DNA of 35,871 bases from an uncultured Prevotella sp. (GCA_947169185.1 CAMVOS010000024.1:1-35871), one strand, 5' to 3'; shown: positions 23,155 through 32,473, counted from the first letter of the stretch. Translations and numbers: made by a program. The notes: generated from the letters alone by a model not told the origin.

Positions 23155-26152
23155 TGTATCTGGGTAATGTAATAGTTATTTCGTTTTCTTCTACAATAAT
23201 GCCGCATCCACGACGATGAGTGGCCTCACCATGATCACGCACTATCTGACGACAAAGCAATCGGTCAATATCCGACTTGAATGTTGCTTTCAGAATGTAG
23301 GAAACATATTGTTCGTCTTTCAGTTCAGTCTGCATCTCTGAAGGTTTGATGATCTCAAAGAGATAGTGTAACATATTCTCGTCACCTAGCACCTGCTGTC
23401 CGTATAGTTCCATAGGATGTACGTGCAAACGAACTTGTTCCACCTGTCGCATCGCCTGTTCACTGAGGATGCCATACAACTGACGATAGTATTGTGTTAC
23501 TTCGCCCATGGCATTTATATCGCCATGATCCACCAATTGGCGAATGCGATCAGGATAGTACATGGTCTCATGTTTGAGTGCAGACAAGCAGTTGTCGAGC
23601 ACATTGTTAGCAACATGCAACTTAGCAGCCTCCAATTCAGAACGTCGCAACTCATCGTCCGCCATCTCGATATTATCCAACTGCATGCGCTCCCGCTTAA
23701 ATCGTTCGTTGAGACGATGACGATAATAGAGCATATAGTAGGAAGGTAATATCAATAGCAGCAGCACGATGAGCAGAATCATGGCGATGCGCTTGTTGAT
23801 CTGTGATTGCTGCATCGTACGACAATAGTCAGCTAACGTATTGTCTGCAGACATTTCCTTGAACAGTTGGGTATATACCTTATTATTATAATTATAGAGC
23901 GACCACTGGTGCAACGAGAGCGCAGCCACAGCACTTTCGTTACGTATATCAAGAATTATCTGATAGTTGATGTCCACACTGTCATGATACCATTGTATTT
24001 CAGCAGGCATTTGTGTATTATTGCCTTGTGACAACATCAGCAACTGACTATTAGGATGCAATGTTGTGTACTGCTGATTGAGATATTTGTAACAGGAGTC
24101 TGCAAACTGCAAGGTACGGGCATATTGGCCATTGACGTTACAGAAATAGGCAGAATCAGCAAAAATATGAGCTCGTTCTATAGGCGCTTGAGCTTTAAGA
24201 GGAAAGAGCAAAGAGGAAAACGGAGAGAGAATAGCAAGAAGTAGAACAAGACGTTGAATGCCCTTGGGTAGTCTGAAGAAGAAACGTGATCCCTTGCCCT
24301 CCTCACTCTCAGCAGCCAACAAACAGACTTTGAACAGTTGGCTTATCTTACGATATTTCTCGATGATACCCTTGCAATTCATCAGTCCGAAACCATGCGA
24401 ACGCGTACCCTTATCGGAAATCTTATGTTCAAAGACATGAGCCAATGCTTCGTCATTCATACCACAACCAGTATCCTTAACTGATATCTCCACATAGTCA
24501 TTGCTCACATCAGCAGAAACAGTGACACTTCCACCACGTTCTGTAAACTTACGGGCATTATCAGCCAATGTGTTAAGCATAAAGAGTGTCAACACGCGAT
24601 CGGCTTTTACGGTAACGTCAACAGGTTCTACTTGTAAGTCAACACCTTTCATTTCAAAACTCGTCTTGCTACGAGCAATGATATCAAACAAATCCTGTAA
24701 TCGGAAGCTTTCGACATGAAGGCTTAGTTCACCCTGTCGCAGTTGAATCCAGCGTGTCAACAAATCGTTTTGCTGATTGATGTTATCCGTAAGTTCGCGA
24801 ATATAATCCAATTGACTTTCATCTTCGGAATAATGATCCACAGTATAAAGGATGCGATCAATCAGAGGCGTGATACTCATGATGAGCGAGACCTTAGCAC
24901 GTTGTTCCAAGTGACGACGCTCGTTATTGCTGACTCGCAAGCGGGCTTCAGCAACCTCCTCGTTCTTTTGTTCAAGCAGGTCGTCAAGAGCATGATCTTC
25001 TTGCTTGCGCTGATTCAAATGATTGAATAACCATAACAAGAACAGCAACAAGATGATAGCAATCAATACAGCAAGTATCATCCAATTGAGCTGACTTGCC
25101 GACTTGTCCAAAATTTCAGCACGAGCCTCTAACTCACGGTCCTGACGTGTCTGCTCCTGTAGGTCAATATATATGTTACGATTCTCGTCACTTTTCTGTT
25201 TATCGTTCACAGCTGCATAAGCCACAGAAAGCTGTTCACGAATACTGGCCACCAAATCGGGAGCCTGATTGATGCGTTTGTCTTCCAAAGCTCTCGACAG
25301 GTAGACAAGTGCCTGTTCATTGTCATCTATAGCATGATAACAGGAAGCCAGCGTTCGATAGGCGCCAGCAATCTGATAGACATCACCATAGTTTTTAAAC
25401 AACTGCAAGGCCTCTTCTGCCATCTTAATATCAGCCTCATGTTCGGCAAGAGCCTCCTTCGCCTGTGCTTCAAAATAAATATAATGATAACGCTGAGCGA
25501 TAGAGAGGCAACGATGCAGATAGTCTATTTCTTCAGCATGTATCTGTGTAGGCGTGCCTTCCGTAAGAATACCACCTGCACCTACATTATACAGATAGTT
25601 CAGATATTGGGCCGTATCACGACGTAATTCGTGCAGGTTCAACTGTTGAAGTGCCTCGATAGACTGGCGTTCCAATCCTACATAATAATAATAGGTAGAG
25701 TTGACAATTGCAAACTCTGTTTCAGCATAGCGTAATCGGCCCTGTTGACGTTCGTCTAACTTATTGCGTTCTTCGTCTATTCGCTTCATACAGGTGATAG
25801 CCCGTTCACGAAAGTCATGAAAATCCTTATTGCGTGAACGACGCTGACACAAACGCATCTGCTGTACATAGCATACCAAGAGTTCCAGCTGATTGTCGGT
25901 CATCTCTGGAATCTCATTCAAATAATCCTCAGCTGCCTTATAATCCATTCTGACCATCTTAGCGAATGCCAGATTATTCAGACCTTCAGCAGTTTCTTTA
26001 GCAGCTAAGGCATAATGTTCTACAGAATCAATATTACGGTAATGATAGGCATATGATAAAGTATTCAGCCTGTCCATCGCCTGCCTATCTGGCGATGAAC
26101 AAGCTGAAAGAATAAGTAGAGCAAACAGCGTATTAAGCGCGAGCCTTAGCAC
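23141..26152 (-). CDS. Large TPR sensor histidine-kinase-like lipoprotein without canonical H-box histidine
   Basis: The 1003-residue protein starts with GTG (reverse of 26150-26152), overlapping eda by 20 bases. A lipobox (LILSAC, C18) precedes a TPR-like sensor region to about 350. A membrane segment follows (357-377), then a coiled coil and a kinase-like core. HATPase motifs are present: NTLADN (527-532), DTGCGM (560-565) and HGFGLMN (586-592). The H-box is degenerate: SLIMSITPL has isoleucine where histidine is expected. After residue 630 a second hydrophobic segment ending in LKAQA looks like a signal peptide. A periplasmic part, a third membrane segment (788-810) and a cytosolic domain follow. 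This resembles the DUF5112/DUF5113 kinases of Bacteroidales. The response regulator follows with overlap. Confidence 0.85.
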   Translation of the reverse strand: MLRLALNTLFALLILSACSSPDRQAMDRLNTLSYAYHYRNIDSVEHYALAAKETAEGLNNLAFAKMVRMDYKAAEDYLNEIPEMTDNQLELLVCYVQQMRLCQRRSRNKDFHDFRERAITCMKRIDEERNKLDERQQGRLRYAETEFAIVNSTYYYYVGLERQSIEALQQLNLHELRRDTAQYLNYLYNVGAGGILTEGTPTQIHAEEIDYLHRCLSIAQRYHYIYFEAQAKEALAEHEADIKMAEEALQLFKNYGDVYQIAGAYRTLASCYHAIDDNEQALVYLSRALEDKRINQAPDLVASIREQLSVAYAAVNDKQKSDENRNIYIDLQEQTRQDRELEARAEILDKSASQLNWMILAVLIAIILLLFLLWLFNHLNQRKQEDHALDDLLEQKNEEVAEARLRVSNNERRHLEQRAKVSLIMSITPLIDRILYTVDHYSEDESQLDYIRELTDNINQQNDLLTRWIQLRQGELSLHVESFRLQDLFDIIARSKTSFEMKGVDLQVEPVDVTVKADRVLTLFMLNTLADNARKFTERGGSVTVSADVSNDYVEISVKDTGCGMNDEALAHVFEHKISDKGTRSHGFGLMNCKGIIEKYRKISQLFKVCLLAAESEEGKGSRFFFRLPKGIQRLVLLLAILSPFSSLLFPLKAQAPIERAHIFADSAYFCNVNGQYARTLQFADSCYKYLNQQYTTLHPNSQLLMLSQGNNTQMPAEIQWYHDSVDINYQIILDIRNESAVAALSLHQWSLYNYNNKVYTQLFKEMSADNTLADYCRTMQQSQINKRIAMILLIVLLLLILPSYYMLYYRHRLNERFKRERMQLDNIEMADDELRRSELEAAKLHVANNVLDNCLSALKHETMYYPDRIRQLVDHGDINAMGEVTQYYRQLYGILSEQAMRQVEQVRLHVHPMELYGQQVLGDENMLHYLFEIIKPSEMQTELKDEQYVSYILKATFKSDIDRLLCRQIVRDHGEATHRRGCGIIVEENEITITLPRYNGKI

Positions 26153-26801
26153 AGTACCCCAGTGCCTCCTTGCACTTGTCGGTTACATACTGCCAGTCGC
26201 CAGCCTTTACCTTGTCTGATGGGAAGAGCTTTGAGCCCATACCTACACAGAAGACACCTGCCTTGAACCACTTAGTGAGGTTCTCCTCCTCAGGAGCTAC
26301 GCCACCAGTCACCATAATCTTTGACCAAGGCATTGGAGCCATCAGACCCTTGATGAGGTTCGGACCTACAACGTCGCCAGGGAATACCTTGGTGAAGTCG
26401 CAACCAACCTCCTGAGCCTTACCAATCTCAGATGGCGTGAGACAACCTGGGCAGTAGGTTACGCAACGGCGATTGCAAACAACAGCGATATCGGGGTTGA
26501 ACAGCGGACCAACAACAAAGTTGGCACCCAGCTGGATATACAGCGATGCGGTGGGAGCGTCAACAACGCTACCGATACCGAGCGCCAGTTCAGGGCACTC
26601 CGTATTAACCCACTTTGACAACTCACCGAATACCTCGTGAGCGAAGTCCCCACGATTGGTGAACTCGAAAGCGCGTACACCACCCTCGTAACAAGCCTTG
26701 ATGACGTTCTTGCAAACTTCAACGTCCTTGTTGTAGAAAACAGGAACCATAGGTGCCTCGGCAATCTTTGCCATCACCTGAAACTTATCAAATTTTGCCA
26801 T
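26133..26801 (-). CDS. eda: KDPG/KHG aldolase
   Basis: The enzyme cleaves 2-keto-3-deoxy-6-phosphogluconate to pyruvate and glyceraldehyde 3-phosphate. In the 222-residue protein the Schiff-base lysine is K138 in [10 protein letters not shown], the catalytic glutamate E46 lies in AFEFTNRG, and [11 protein letters not shown] corresponds to the family PGxxTPxE motif. The length is normal. It follows the 45-residue microprotein after two bases and overlaps the sensor gene by 20 bases, so kinase, aldolase and sensor are probably on one mRNA. It uses the product of KdgK. Confidence 0.95.
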   Translation of the reverse strand: MAKFDKFQVMAKIAEAPMVPVFYNKDVEVCKNVIKACYEGGVRAFEFTNRGDFAHEVFGELSKWVNTECPELALGIGSVVDAPTASLYIQLGANFVVGPLFNPDIAVVCNRRCVTYCPGCLTPSEIGKAQEVGCDFTKVFPGDVVGPNLIKGLMAPMPWSKIMVTGGVAPEEENLTKWFKAGVFCVGMGSKLFPSDKVKAGDWQYVTDKCKEALGYCAKARA

Positions 26802-26803
26802 AA

Positions 26804-26941
26804 TTATTCTTTATATTCACGTTTCAAATACAGGCGACAATCAAAGACAGCCACAAGTTCCCAGCCCTCTGCTCCTAACTTGTTGAGTTTCTTTTCTGTT
26901 CCTACTATAGAGGAAAGCACCTTATATTCGAACTGTTTCAT
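26804..26941 (-). CDS. DUF4177-like microprotein (45 residues)
   Basis: This ORF runs from the ATG at 26939-26941 to a TAA at 26804-26806. The protein starts [11 protein letters not shown] and contains [15 protein letters not shown] followed by LYLKRE. The pattern Y-K-V, LN-LG-EGWELV, hydrophobic/basic strand is typical of DUF4177. It fills the spacer between kdgK (23 bases before) and eda (2 bases after) almost completely, supporting translation as part of the operon. The function of the family is not known to me. Confidence 0.82.
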   Translation of the reverse strand: MKQFEYKVLSSIVGTEKKLNKLGAEGWELVAVFDCRLYLKREYKE

Positions 26942-26964
26942 ATTATTCTGTTTATTATACGAAT

Positions 26965-27987
26965 TTATCTCTGAACGCGACCATTAGCATTACCACCTGC
27001 CAAGCTCTCAACCTCGTCGACACCTACCAGATTAAAGTCACCATTGATAGTGTGCTTCAGAGCAGAAGCAGCAACAGCAAACTCAAGAGCCTCACCCTGA
27101 GTCGGCTTGGTCAGCAGACCATGAATCAGACCACCAGAGAACGAGTCACCACCACCTACGCGGTCGATGATAGGATTGATCTCGTAACGCTTTGACTGAT
27201 AGAACTCCTTACCATCGTAGATCAGGGCCTTCCAGCCGTTGAAAGTAGCGCTGAAGCTCTCGCGGAGTGTAGAAACGACATACTTGAAGCCGAACTCCTC
27301 GCGCATCTGCTTGAAGATACCCTCGTAACCAGCAGCATCGGTCTGACCACCCTCTACATCAGCATCGGGCTTGAAACCAAGGCAGAGCTCAGCATCTTCC
27401 TCATTACCGATACAGACGTCAACATACTGCATCAGAGGACGCATGATAGAGATAGCCTTCTCTGAAGTCCACAGCTTCTTGCGGAAGTTCAGGTCGACAG
27501 ATACGGTAACACCGTGACGCTTAGCAGCTTCACAAGCCAACTTAGTCAACTCGGCAGCCTTATCGCTGATAGCTGGTGTGATACCACTCCAGTGGAACCA
27601 GGCAGCACCTTCCATAATAGCATCGAAGTCGAAATCCTTTGGATCTGCCTCAGCAATAGAAGAGTGAGCACGGTCATATATAACCTTTGAGGGACGCATT
27701 GAAGCACCTGTCTCTGCATAGTACAAACCAACGCGGTCACCACCACGAGCAATAAACTGGGTGTTAACACCATAACGGCGCAGTGCATTAACAGCAATCT
27801 GACCAATCTCGTGCTTGGGCAGCTTTGATACGAAGTAAGCCTCGTGACCATAGTTTGCCACGCTGACAGCTACGTTAGCCTCACCACCACCAGGGATGAT
27901 GCGGAATGACTCACTCTGAATAAAACGATCGTTGCCCATGGGCGACAGGCGAAGCATAATCTCACCTAATGTTACAATTTTTGCCAT
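26965..27987 (-). CDS. kdgK: 2-keto-3-deoxygluconate kinase (PfkB family)
   Basis: The enzyme phosphorylates KDG to KDPG in hexuronate breakdown. The frame is open to 28140, but the -7 box at 28029-28036 and the conserved start MAKIVTLGEIMLRLSP favour the ATG at 27985-27987, giving 340 residues. PfkB features are the N-terminal GGGEANVAVSVANYG and the C-terminal DRVGGGDSFSGGLIHGL with the catalytic aspartate. Assignment to KDG rather than another sugar rests on the neighbouring eda and uxaA genes. It is the first gene of the long leftward operon. Confidence 0.9.
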   Translation of the reverse strand: MAKIVTLGEIMLRLSPMGNDRFIQSESFRIIPGGGEANVAVSVANYGHEAYFVSKLPKHEIGQIAVNALRRYGVNTQFIARGGDRVGLYYAETGASMRPSKVIYDRAHSSIAEADPKDFDFDAIMEGAAWFHWSGITPAISDKAAELTKLACEAAKRHGVTVSVDLNFRKKLWTSEKAISIMRPLMQYVDVCIGNEEDAELCLGFKPDADVEGGQTDAAGYEGIFKQMREEFGFKYVVSTLRESFSATFNGWKALIYDGKEFYQSKRYEINPIIDRVGGGDSFSGGLIHGLLTKPTQGEALEFAVAASALKHTINGDFNLVGVDEVESLAGGNANGRVQR

Positions 27988-28028
27988 TTGTTTTAGTATT
28001 AAATAAATGTTTCTGTTTAACTTTTCTG

Positions 28029-28059
28029 CAAAGTTACGAGTTTTTTTGTAATTGACCAA
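28029..28059 (-). promoter_or_regulatory. Predicted promoter for the kdgK operon
   Basis: Reverse-strand TTG (28057-28059) and TAACTTTG (28029-28036) are separated by 20 bases. The predicted leader is about 35 bases. Confidence 0.7.
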
Positions 28060-28092
28060 GAATTTCCCCAAAAAACTACCAAAAACTTCCGT

Positions 28093-28100
28093 AAACGTTT
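28093..28100. promoter_or_regulatory. Candidate LacI-type operator half-site pair
   Basis: AAACGTTT is a perfect palindrome with a central CG, as in many LacI-family operators. It lies between the divergent kdgK and regulator promoters. The assignment is speculative because the 8-base palindrome can occur by chance. Confidence 0.3.
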
Positions 28101-28124
28101 TTATAAGAAAAAAAAGAATAAAGT

Positions 28125-28158
28125 TTTGGGGCAGTCTCATTTTTTTTGTTTACCTTTG
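28125..28158 (+). promoter_or_regulatory. Predicted promoter for the LacI-type regulator
   Basis: TTTG at 28125-28128 and TACCTTTG at 28151-28158 are 22 bases apart. The ATG at 28168 leaves a very short leader of about 4 bases. Confidence 0.65.
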
Positions 28159-28167
28159 CAGGTAATT

Positions 28168-29235
28168 ATGGAAACAGGAAAAATCAGAATTAAGGATATC
28201 GCCGAACGTGCTGGTGTAAGTGTTGGTACAGTCGACCGTGTCTTGCACGACCGTCCCAATGTGTCACCTAAAGCACTCGAGAAGGTGAAGAAAGCCTTAG
28301 AAGAGATGGACTACAAACCCAACATGTATGCCTCTGCACTGGCTTACAACAAGACGTACAACTTCTATGTTGTGCTGCCTAAACATGAGCAGGAGGCCTA
28401 TTGGGACGAGATCGAAGAGGGTGCACAGGCCTGTACAGACTTCCGTCGTGACTTTGGTATTAACCTGAAGTTCGTCTATTACGAACGATTCAACAATGCT
28501 GCATTCACCCGCATGGTGCGTGAGTTCTTCACAGCAAAGATTGACGGTGTGGTTATCGTGCCAACAACTCTGGAACAAACGGCCCGTTTTACTGAAAAGC
28601 TAACCGAACGCCAGATTCCTTATGTGCTTCTCGACTCCTACATGCCTGACCTAAAGCCTCTTTCCTTCTTCGGACAGGACTCGTTTGCCAGCGGATACTT
28701 CGCAGCCAAGATGCTTATGCTGATAGCTAGTAAGGAAAAAGAGGTGGCTTTGATGAAACAGACACGCGACGGAAAAGTGGCTTCGAAACAGCAGGCCAAT
28801 CGTGAAACGGGGTTCCGCCACTACATGGTCGACCACTTCCCTGACATTAACATTACAGAGGTGGACCTGCCACTAGATGAAGAGCATAAGGAATACGACT
28901 CAATTCTTGAAAAGTTCTTTACTGAACATCCTAAAGTACATCATTGCATCACGTTCAACTCGAAGGCCCATCTTGTAGGACAATTCCTACAGAAGACGAA
29001 TCGTCGTAATATTCAGATTATGGGTTACGATATGGTGCCTAAGAATGAGCAGTGTGTCCGTCAGGGCAGCATTTCTTTCCTGATAGCCCAGCATGCTTAC
29101 CAACAAGGTTATTCAAGCGTCGACGCACTGTTCAATGCCATCGTCATGAAGCGAGCTGTCAGCCCCGTGAACTACATGCCTATAGAAATTCTGACGAGAG
29201 AAAACGTAGACTTTTATAGAAGAAAAGCAATATAA
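28168..29235 (+). CDS. LacI-family transcriptional regulator
   Basis: The frame opens at 28126, but the promoter position and the conserved start METGKIRIKDIAERAGVS place the start at 28168, giving 355 residues. An N-terminal LacI helix-turn-helix (about 6-55, VSVGTVDRVLHDRPNVSPKA) is followed by a periplasmic-binding-protein-like sensor domain (about 63-350). It probably senses a sugar acid and controls the divergent kdgK and uxaA units. The following uxaA starts 19 bases later in the same direction. Confidence 0.92.
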   Translation: METGKIRIKDIAERAGVSVGTVDRVLHDRPNVSPKALEKVKKALEEMDYKPNMYASALAYNKTYNFYVVLPKHEQEAYWDEIEEGAQACTDFRRDFGINLKFVYYERFNNAAFTRMVREFFTAKIDGVVIVPTTLEQTARFTEKLTERQIPYVLLDSYMPDLKPLSFFGQDSFASGYFAAKMLMLIASKEKEVALMKQTRDGKVASKQQANRETGFRHYMVDHFPDINITEVDLPLDEEHKEYDSILEKFFTEHPKVHHCITFNSKAHLVGQFLQKTNRRNIQIMGYDMVPKNEQCVRQGSISFLIAQHAYQQGYSSVDALFNAIVMKRAVSPVNYMPIEILTRENVDFYRRKAI

Positions 29236-29254
29236 ACTATAACAAATCACATTT

Positions 29255-30760
29255 ATGGAACAAGCTACATTTCTGAAAATCAATCCCGCTGACTCAGTGG
29301 TTGTGTGTCTGAGTGCTAAGAAACAAGGTGACATCATTGAGGTAGACGGTAAGCAAATCACAGTCAATCAAGACACGCCTGCTGGCCACAAAGTCCTGAT
29401 TGTCGACGTTAAGCAGGGCGAGAACATCATCAAGTACGGATATCCCATTGGACACGCCCGTCAGGACCTGAAAGCTGGAGACTGGGTGAACGAGAACAAT
29501 CTGAAGACCAATCTCTCTGGAACACTTGAATACACCTACCAGCCCGTTGATGCCAAAAGCGACATCAATCACATTAAGGACGAGAAGCGTACCTTCAAGG
29601 GCTATGTGCGTAAGAATGGTGATGTAGGTGTTCGCAATGAAATATGGATTGTTCCCACTGTAGGCTGTGTTAATGGTATAGCTGAACGTCTCGCTGAGCA
29701 ACTGCGTAAGGAGACTGGCGAAGAAGGTATTGATGCTGTTTGGACTTGGCATCACAACTATGGCTGCTCACAGCTCTCTGAGGACCATGAGAATACCCGC
29801 AAGGTGCTGCGCGACATTTGTCTGCATCCCAATGCCGGGGGTGTGCTGGTATTGAGTTTAGGATGTGAGAATAACCAACCCGAGGACTTCATGGCTATGT
29901 TGGGCGACTACGATAAGGACCGCATCAAGTTGCTTGTTACACAGCGTGTAGAAGGCGACGAGATGGAGGCTGGCATGCAGATTCTCCGTGAGCTCTATGC
30001 TCAGGCCAAGCAGGACAAACGCGAGGATGTTAGCATTAGCAAACTGCGTGTAGGCTTGAAGTGTGGTGGCTCTGACGGTTTCTCAGGCATCACCGCCAAT
30101 CCGCTTGTTGGTGAGTTCTCTGACTGGCTCGTGGCTCAAGGTGGTACCAGTGTACTGACTGAGGTTCCTGAGATGTTTGGTGCAGAGACAATCCTCATGA
30201 ACCGCTGCGAGAACAAAGAACTCTTCAAACAGACCGTTTCGATGATTAACAACTTCAAGAACTACTTCCTCTCACATGGTGAGCCCGTTGGCGAGAATCC
30301 ATCTCCAGGCAATAAGGCTGGTGGTATCTCAACTCTCGAAGACAAGGCATTGGGCTGCACGCAGAAGTGTGGTAAAGCCCCTGTAAGTGGAGTAATGGAG
30401 TATGGCGACCGTTTACAGAATCCAGGTCTGAACCTGCTCTCAGCTCCAGGCAACGACCTCGTTGCCTCTACTGCTCTCGCCTCTTGTGGTTGCCATATTG
30501 TGCTGTTCACGACTGGTCGTGGAACCCCCTTTGGCACTTTTGTTCCAACTATGAAGGTAGCAACCAATCCTGTTTTGGCTAAAAACAAACCCCACTGGGT
30601 TGACTTCTCAGCTGGTCAGTTGGTAGAAGGTCGCACGATGCAGGAGATTGTTCCTGAGTTTATCGACAAGGTGCTGGCTGTTGCTTCTGGCGAGAAAGCT
30701 CGCAACGAGGAGAACGGTTATCGTGAGATTTCAATCTTCAAGAATGGCGTCACCCTGTGA
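29255..30760 (+). CDS. uxaA: Altronate dehydratase
   Basis: UxaA dehydrates D-altronate to 2-keto-3-deoxygluconate in galacturonate breakdown. The 501-residue protein has an N-terminal SAF-like domain (about 1-95). The dehydratase part follows, with VGCVNGIAERLAEQL, TWHHNYGCSQLSEDH, LSLGCENNQPEDF, LKCGGSDGFSGITANPLVG and CGCHIVLFTTGRGTPFGTF, including cysteines typical of the iron-dependent enzyme. The length matches the full two-domain enzyme. Its product feeds KdgK and Eda encoded on the opposite strand. Confidence 0.95.
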   Translation: MEQATFLKINPADSVVVCLSAKKQGDIIEVDGKQITVNQDTPAGHKVLIVDVKQGENIIKYGYPIGHARQDLKAGDWVNENNLKTNLSGTLEYTYQPVDAKSDINHIKDEKRTFKGYVRKNGDVGVRNEIWIVPTVGCVNGIAERLAEQLRKETGEEGIDAVWTWHHNYGCSQLSEDHENTRKVLRDICLHPNAGGVLVLSLGCENNQPEDFMAMLGDYDKDRIKLLVTQRVEGDEMEAGMQILRELYAQAKQDKREDVSISKLRVGLKCGGSDGFSGITANPLVGEFSDWLVAQGGTSVLTEVPEMFGAETILMNRCENKELFKQTVSMINNFKNYFLSHGEPVGENPSPGNKAGGISTLEDKALGCTQKCGKAPVSGVMEYGDRLQNPGLNLLSAPGNDLVASTALASCGCHIVLFTTGRGTPFGTFVPTMKVATNPVLAKNKPHWVDFSAGQLVEGRTMQEIVPEFIDKVLAVASGEKARNEENGYREISIFKNGVTL

Positions 30761-30765
30761 CGAGA

Positions 30766-30797
30766 CTTCGAAATATCAAGACTTCAAAACATTGAAA
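30766..30797. repeat. Degenerate 8-base array between uxaA and nhaC-type gene
   Basis: Read on the reverse strand, the units TTTCAATG, TTTTGAAG, TCTTGATA and TTTCGAAG follow each other with exact 8-base period. They resemble the TTTCGATG array at 21027-21065. The array begins 5 bases after the uxaA stop and ends at the next start codon. Confidence 0.6.
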
Positions 30798-32071
30798 TGA
30801 AGAAAGGCATCATCGCATTATCACCCCTCGTGGTGTTCATCCTATTGTATTTAGTCACCAGCATCATTGCTGGTGACTTCTACAAGGTACCCATCACGGT
30901 GGCTTTTATGGGTGCGTCGATGTATGCCGTTGTGGTTTGCGGCGGTCTGCCCCTCGGCAAGCGTATCGACATCTTTAGTCGCGGTGCCAGCACCGGGCAG
31001 ATGATGCTGATGATTTGGATTTTTATATTAGCGGGTGCTTTTGCACATACTGCTAAAGTCATGGGGGCCATCGACGCTACCGTGAATCTATCCCTCACCC
31101 TCTTGCCTGGTAATATGCTGTTATCAGGGCTCTTCCTGGCAGCCTGTTTCATCTCACTAAGTATAGGCACCAGCGTTGGCACGATAGTAGCCCTGACACC
31201 AATTGCCGCAGGTATTGCTTCTCAGACCGATTCCTCCGTAGCGTTGCTAACGGCTGTTGTTGTGGGAGGATCGTTCTTTGGCGACAACCTCTCGTTCATC
31301 TCCGATACCACTATTGCAGCCACACAAACGCAGGGGTGTCGTTTAAGCGATAAGTTCCGTGCAAACTCCTTTATTGTTGTTCCTGCGGCATTGGTGGTGT
31401 TTGTCATCTATCTTTTCATGGGTTCAGGCATGCATTCGCCCCAACACGTTCCTGAAGTATCATTCATCAAGGTTATACCTTACTTATTAGTATTGCTGAC
31501 AGCCATCTTTGGCATGAACGTAATGGCTGTACTGGCATTGGGCATCCTGTCGAGTGGGCTTATCGGACTGCTGACTTTGAGTTTTGATTTCTATGGTTGG
31601 ATGGGTGCTATGGGTGAAGGTATAGTGGGTATGGGTGAACTCATTATCATTACGATGATGGCTGGCGGACTGCTTGAGATGATTAAACATAACGGCGGCA
31701 TCGACTTCCTTATTCGTCTGTTGACCTGTCGCGTCAGCAACAAGCGTGGTGCCGAGCTTTCGATAGCCACACTCGTCTCGATGGTTAATCTTTGTACCGC
31801 TAACAATACTGTAGCTATCCTTACCGTTGGTGGCATTGCCAAGCAGATTGGCGACCGCTATGGTGTAGACAACCGCAAATGTGCCTCTATCCTCGACACC
31901 TTCTCATGCTGTATGCAAGGCATCATTCCTTATGGTGCCCAGATACTGATGGCGGCAGGCTTGGCACAGCTTAATCCGGTCAGCATCCTACCCTATCTCT
32001 ATTATCCGTTAGTCGTAGGTATTGCTGCATTGCTTTCCATTTTGTTAAGATACCCCAAACGTTACTCTTGA
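30797..32071 (+). CDS. NhaC-family antiporter
   Basis: The 424-residue inner-membrane protein has about 11 hydrophobic segments. The motif GGSFFGDNLSFISDTTIAATQTQGC near residues 155-180 is diagnostic of NhaC-type antiporters, and FSCCMQGIIPYGAQ lies in the C-terminal half. Family members exchange Na+ with protons or organic acids (for example malate/lactate). Its position behind uxaA makes a role in sugar-acid or cation homeostasis during uronate use plausible, but this is inference. Confidence 0.88.
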   Translation: MKKGIIALSPLVVFILLYLVTSIIAGDFYKVPITVAFMGASMYAVVVCGGLPLGKRIDIFSRGASTGQMMLMIWIFILAGAFAHTAKVMGAIDATVNLSLTLLPGNMLLSGLFLAACFISLSIGTSVGTIVALTPIAAGIASQTDSSVALLTAVVVGGSFFGDNLSFISDTTIAATQTQGCRLSDKFRANSFIVVPAALVVFVIYLFMGSGMHSPQHVPEVSFIKVIPYLLVLLTAIFGMNVMAVLALGILSSGLIGLLTLSFDFYGWMGAMGEGIVGMGELIIITMMAGGLLEMIKHNGGIDFLIRLLTCRVSNKRGAELSIATLVSMVNLCTANNTVAILTVGGIAKQIGDRYGVDNRKCASILDTFSCCMQGIIPYGAQILMAAGLAQLNPVSILPYLYYPLVVGIAALLSILLRYPKRYS

Positions 32072-32078
32072 AACTGCT

Positions 32079-32441
32079 ATGGACATTATTTACAGGAATC
32101 TGCAACGACTGGTTTTCAGCGACGAGTTTTATGGTCAGGAAAACATTGAACCCATGTCTGAATGGAAATGGAGAAAGCTCTACGAACTTTCTATCGCCTA
32201 CGGCATAGGTCCTTGGGTGGCTGACGGATTCCGTCAGTTTGCAGGCGATTTCTTCTTACAGCCCTCTAACGACCTTCGTCATCAGTTTCTAGCCTTGGAT
32301 GGTCCACGCAACCAAGAGTTGCTCGATAAGTTCAGATTACTCCTGCTGCGTTCACAGAGTCTTCGTAATCGCCTTACACGAGAGTCGTTACATGCTTACT
32401 TCAACGACTTCATGACCTCCATCCGCAATATCGAGGAATAG
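32079..32441 (+). CDS. Hypothetical protein downstream of the NhaC-type gene
   Basis: I do not recognise this 120-residue soluble protein. It contains EPMSEWKWRKLYELSIAYG and IGPWVADGFRQF, then a helical basic part (RLLLLRSQSLRNRLTRES). The tryptophan-rich helical start vaguely recalls the N-terminus of PF14907-type nucleotidyltransferases, but no catalytic motif is present. It begins 7 bases after the NhaC-type gene and is probably the last gene of the lacI-uxaA unit. Confidence 0.65.
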   Translation: MDIIYRNLQRLVFSDEFYGQENIEPMSEWKWRKLYELSIAYGIGPWVADGFRQFAGDFFLQPSNDLRHQFLALDGPRNQELLDKFRLLLLRSQSLRNRLTRESLHAYFNDFMTSIRNIEE

Positions 32442-32445
32442 AGGG

Positions 32446-32473
32446 ATTTACCAATTTACCATTTACCGATTTA
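32446..32473. repeat. ATTTACC tandem array after the GH25 stop codon
   Basis: ATTTACCA, ATTTACC and ATTTACCG plus a partial unit have a period of 7-8 bases. The array overlaps the stop codon of the GH25 gene and separates it from the convergent 120-residue gene. In the GH25 sense direction the unit reads TGGTAAAT. Confidence 0.65.

Noticed and set aside
27988..28140. Fifty-one extra N-terminal codons of KdgK
   Set aside because: They include the promoter, and the PfkB domain starts directly at the ATG at 27987.
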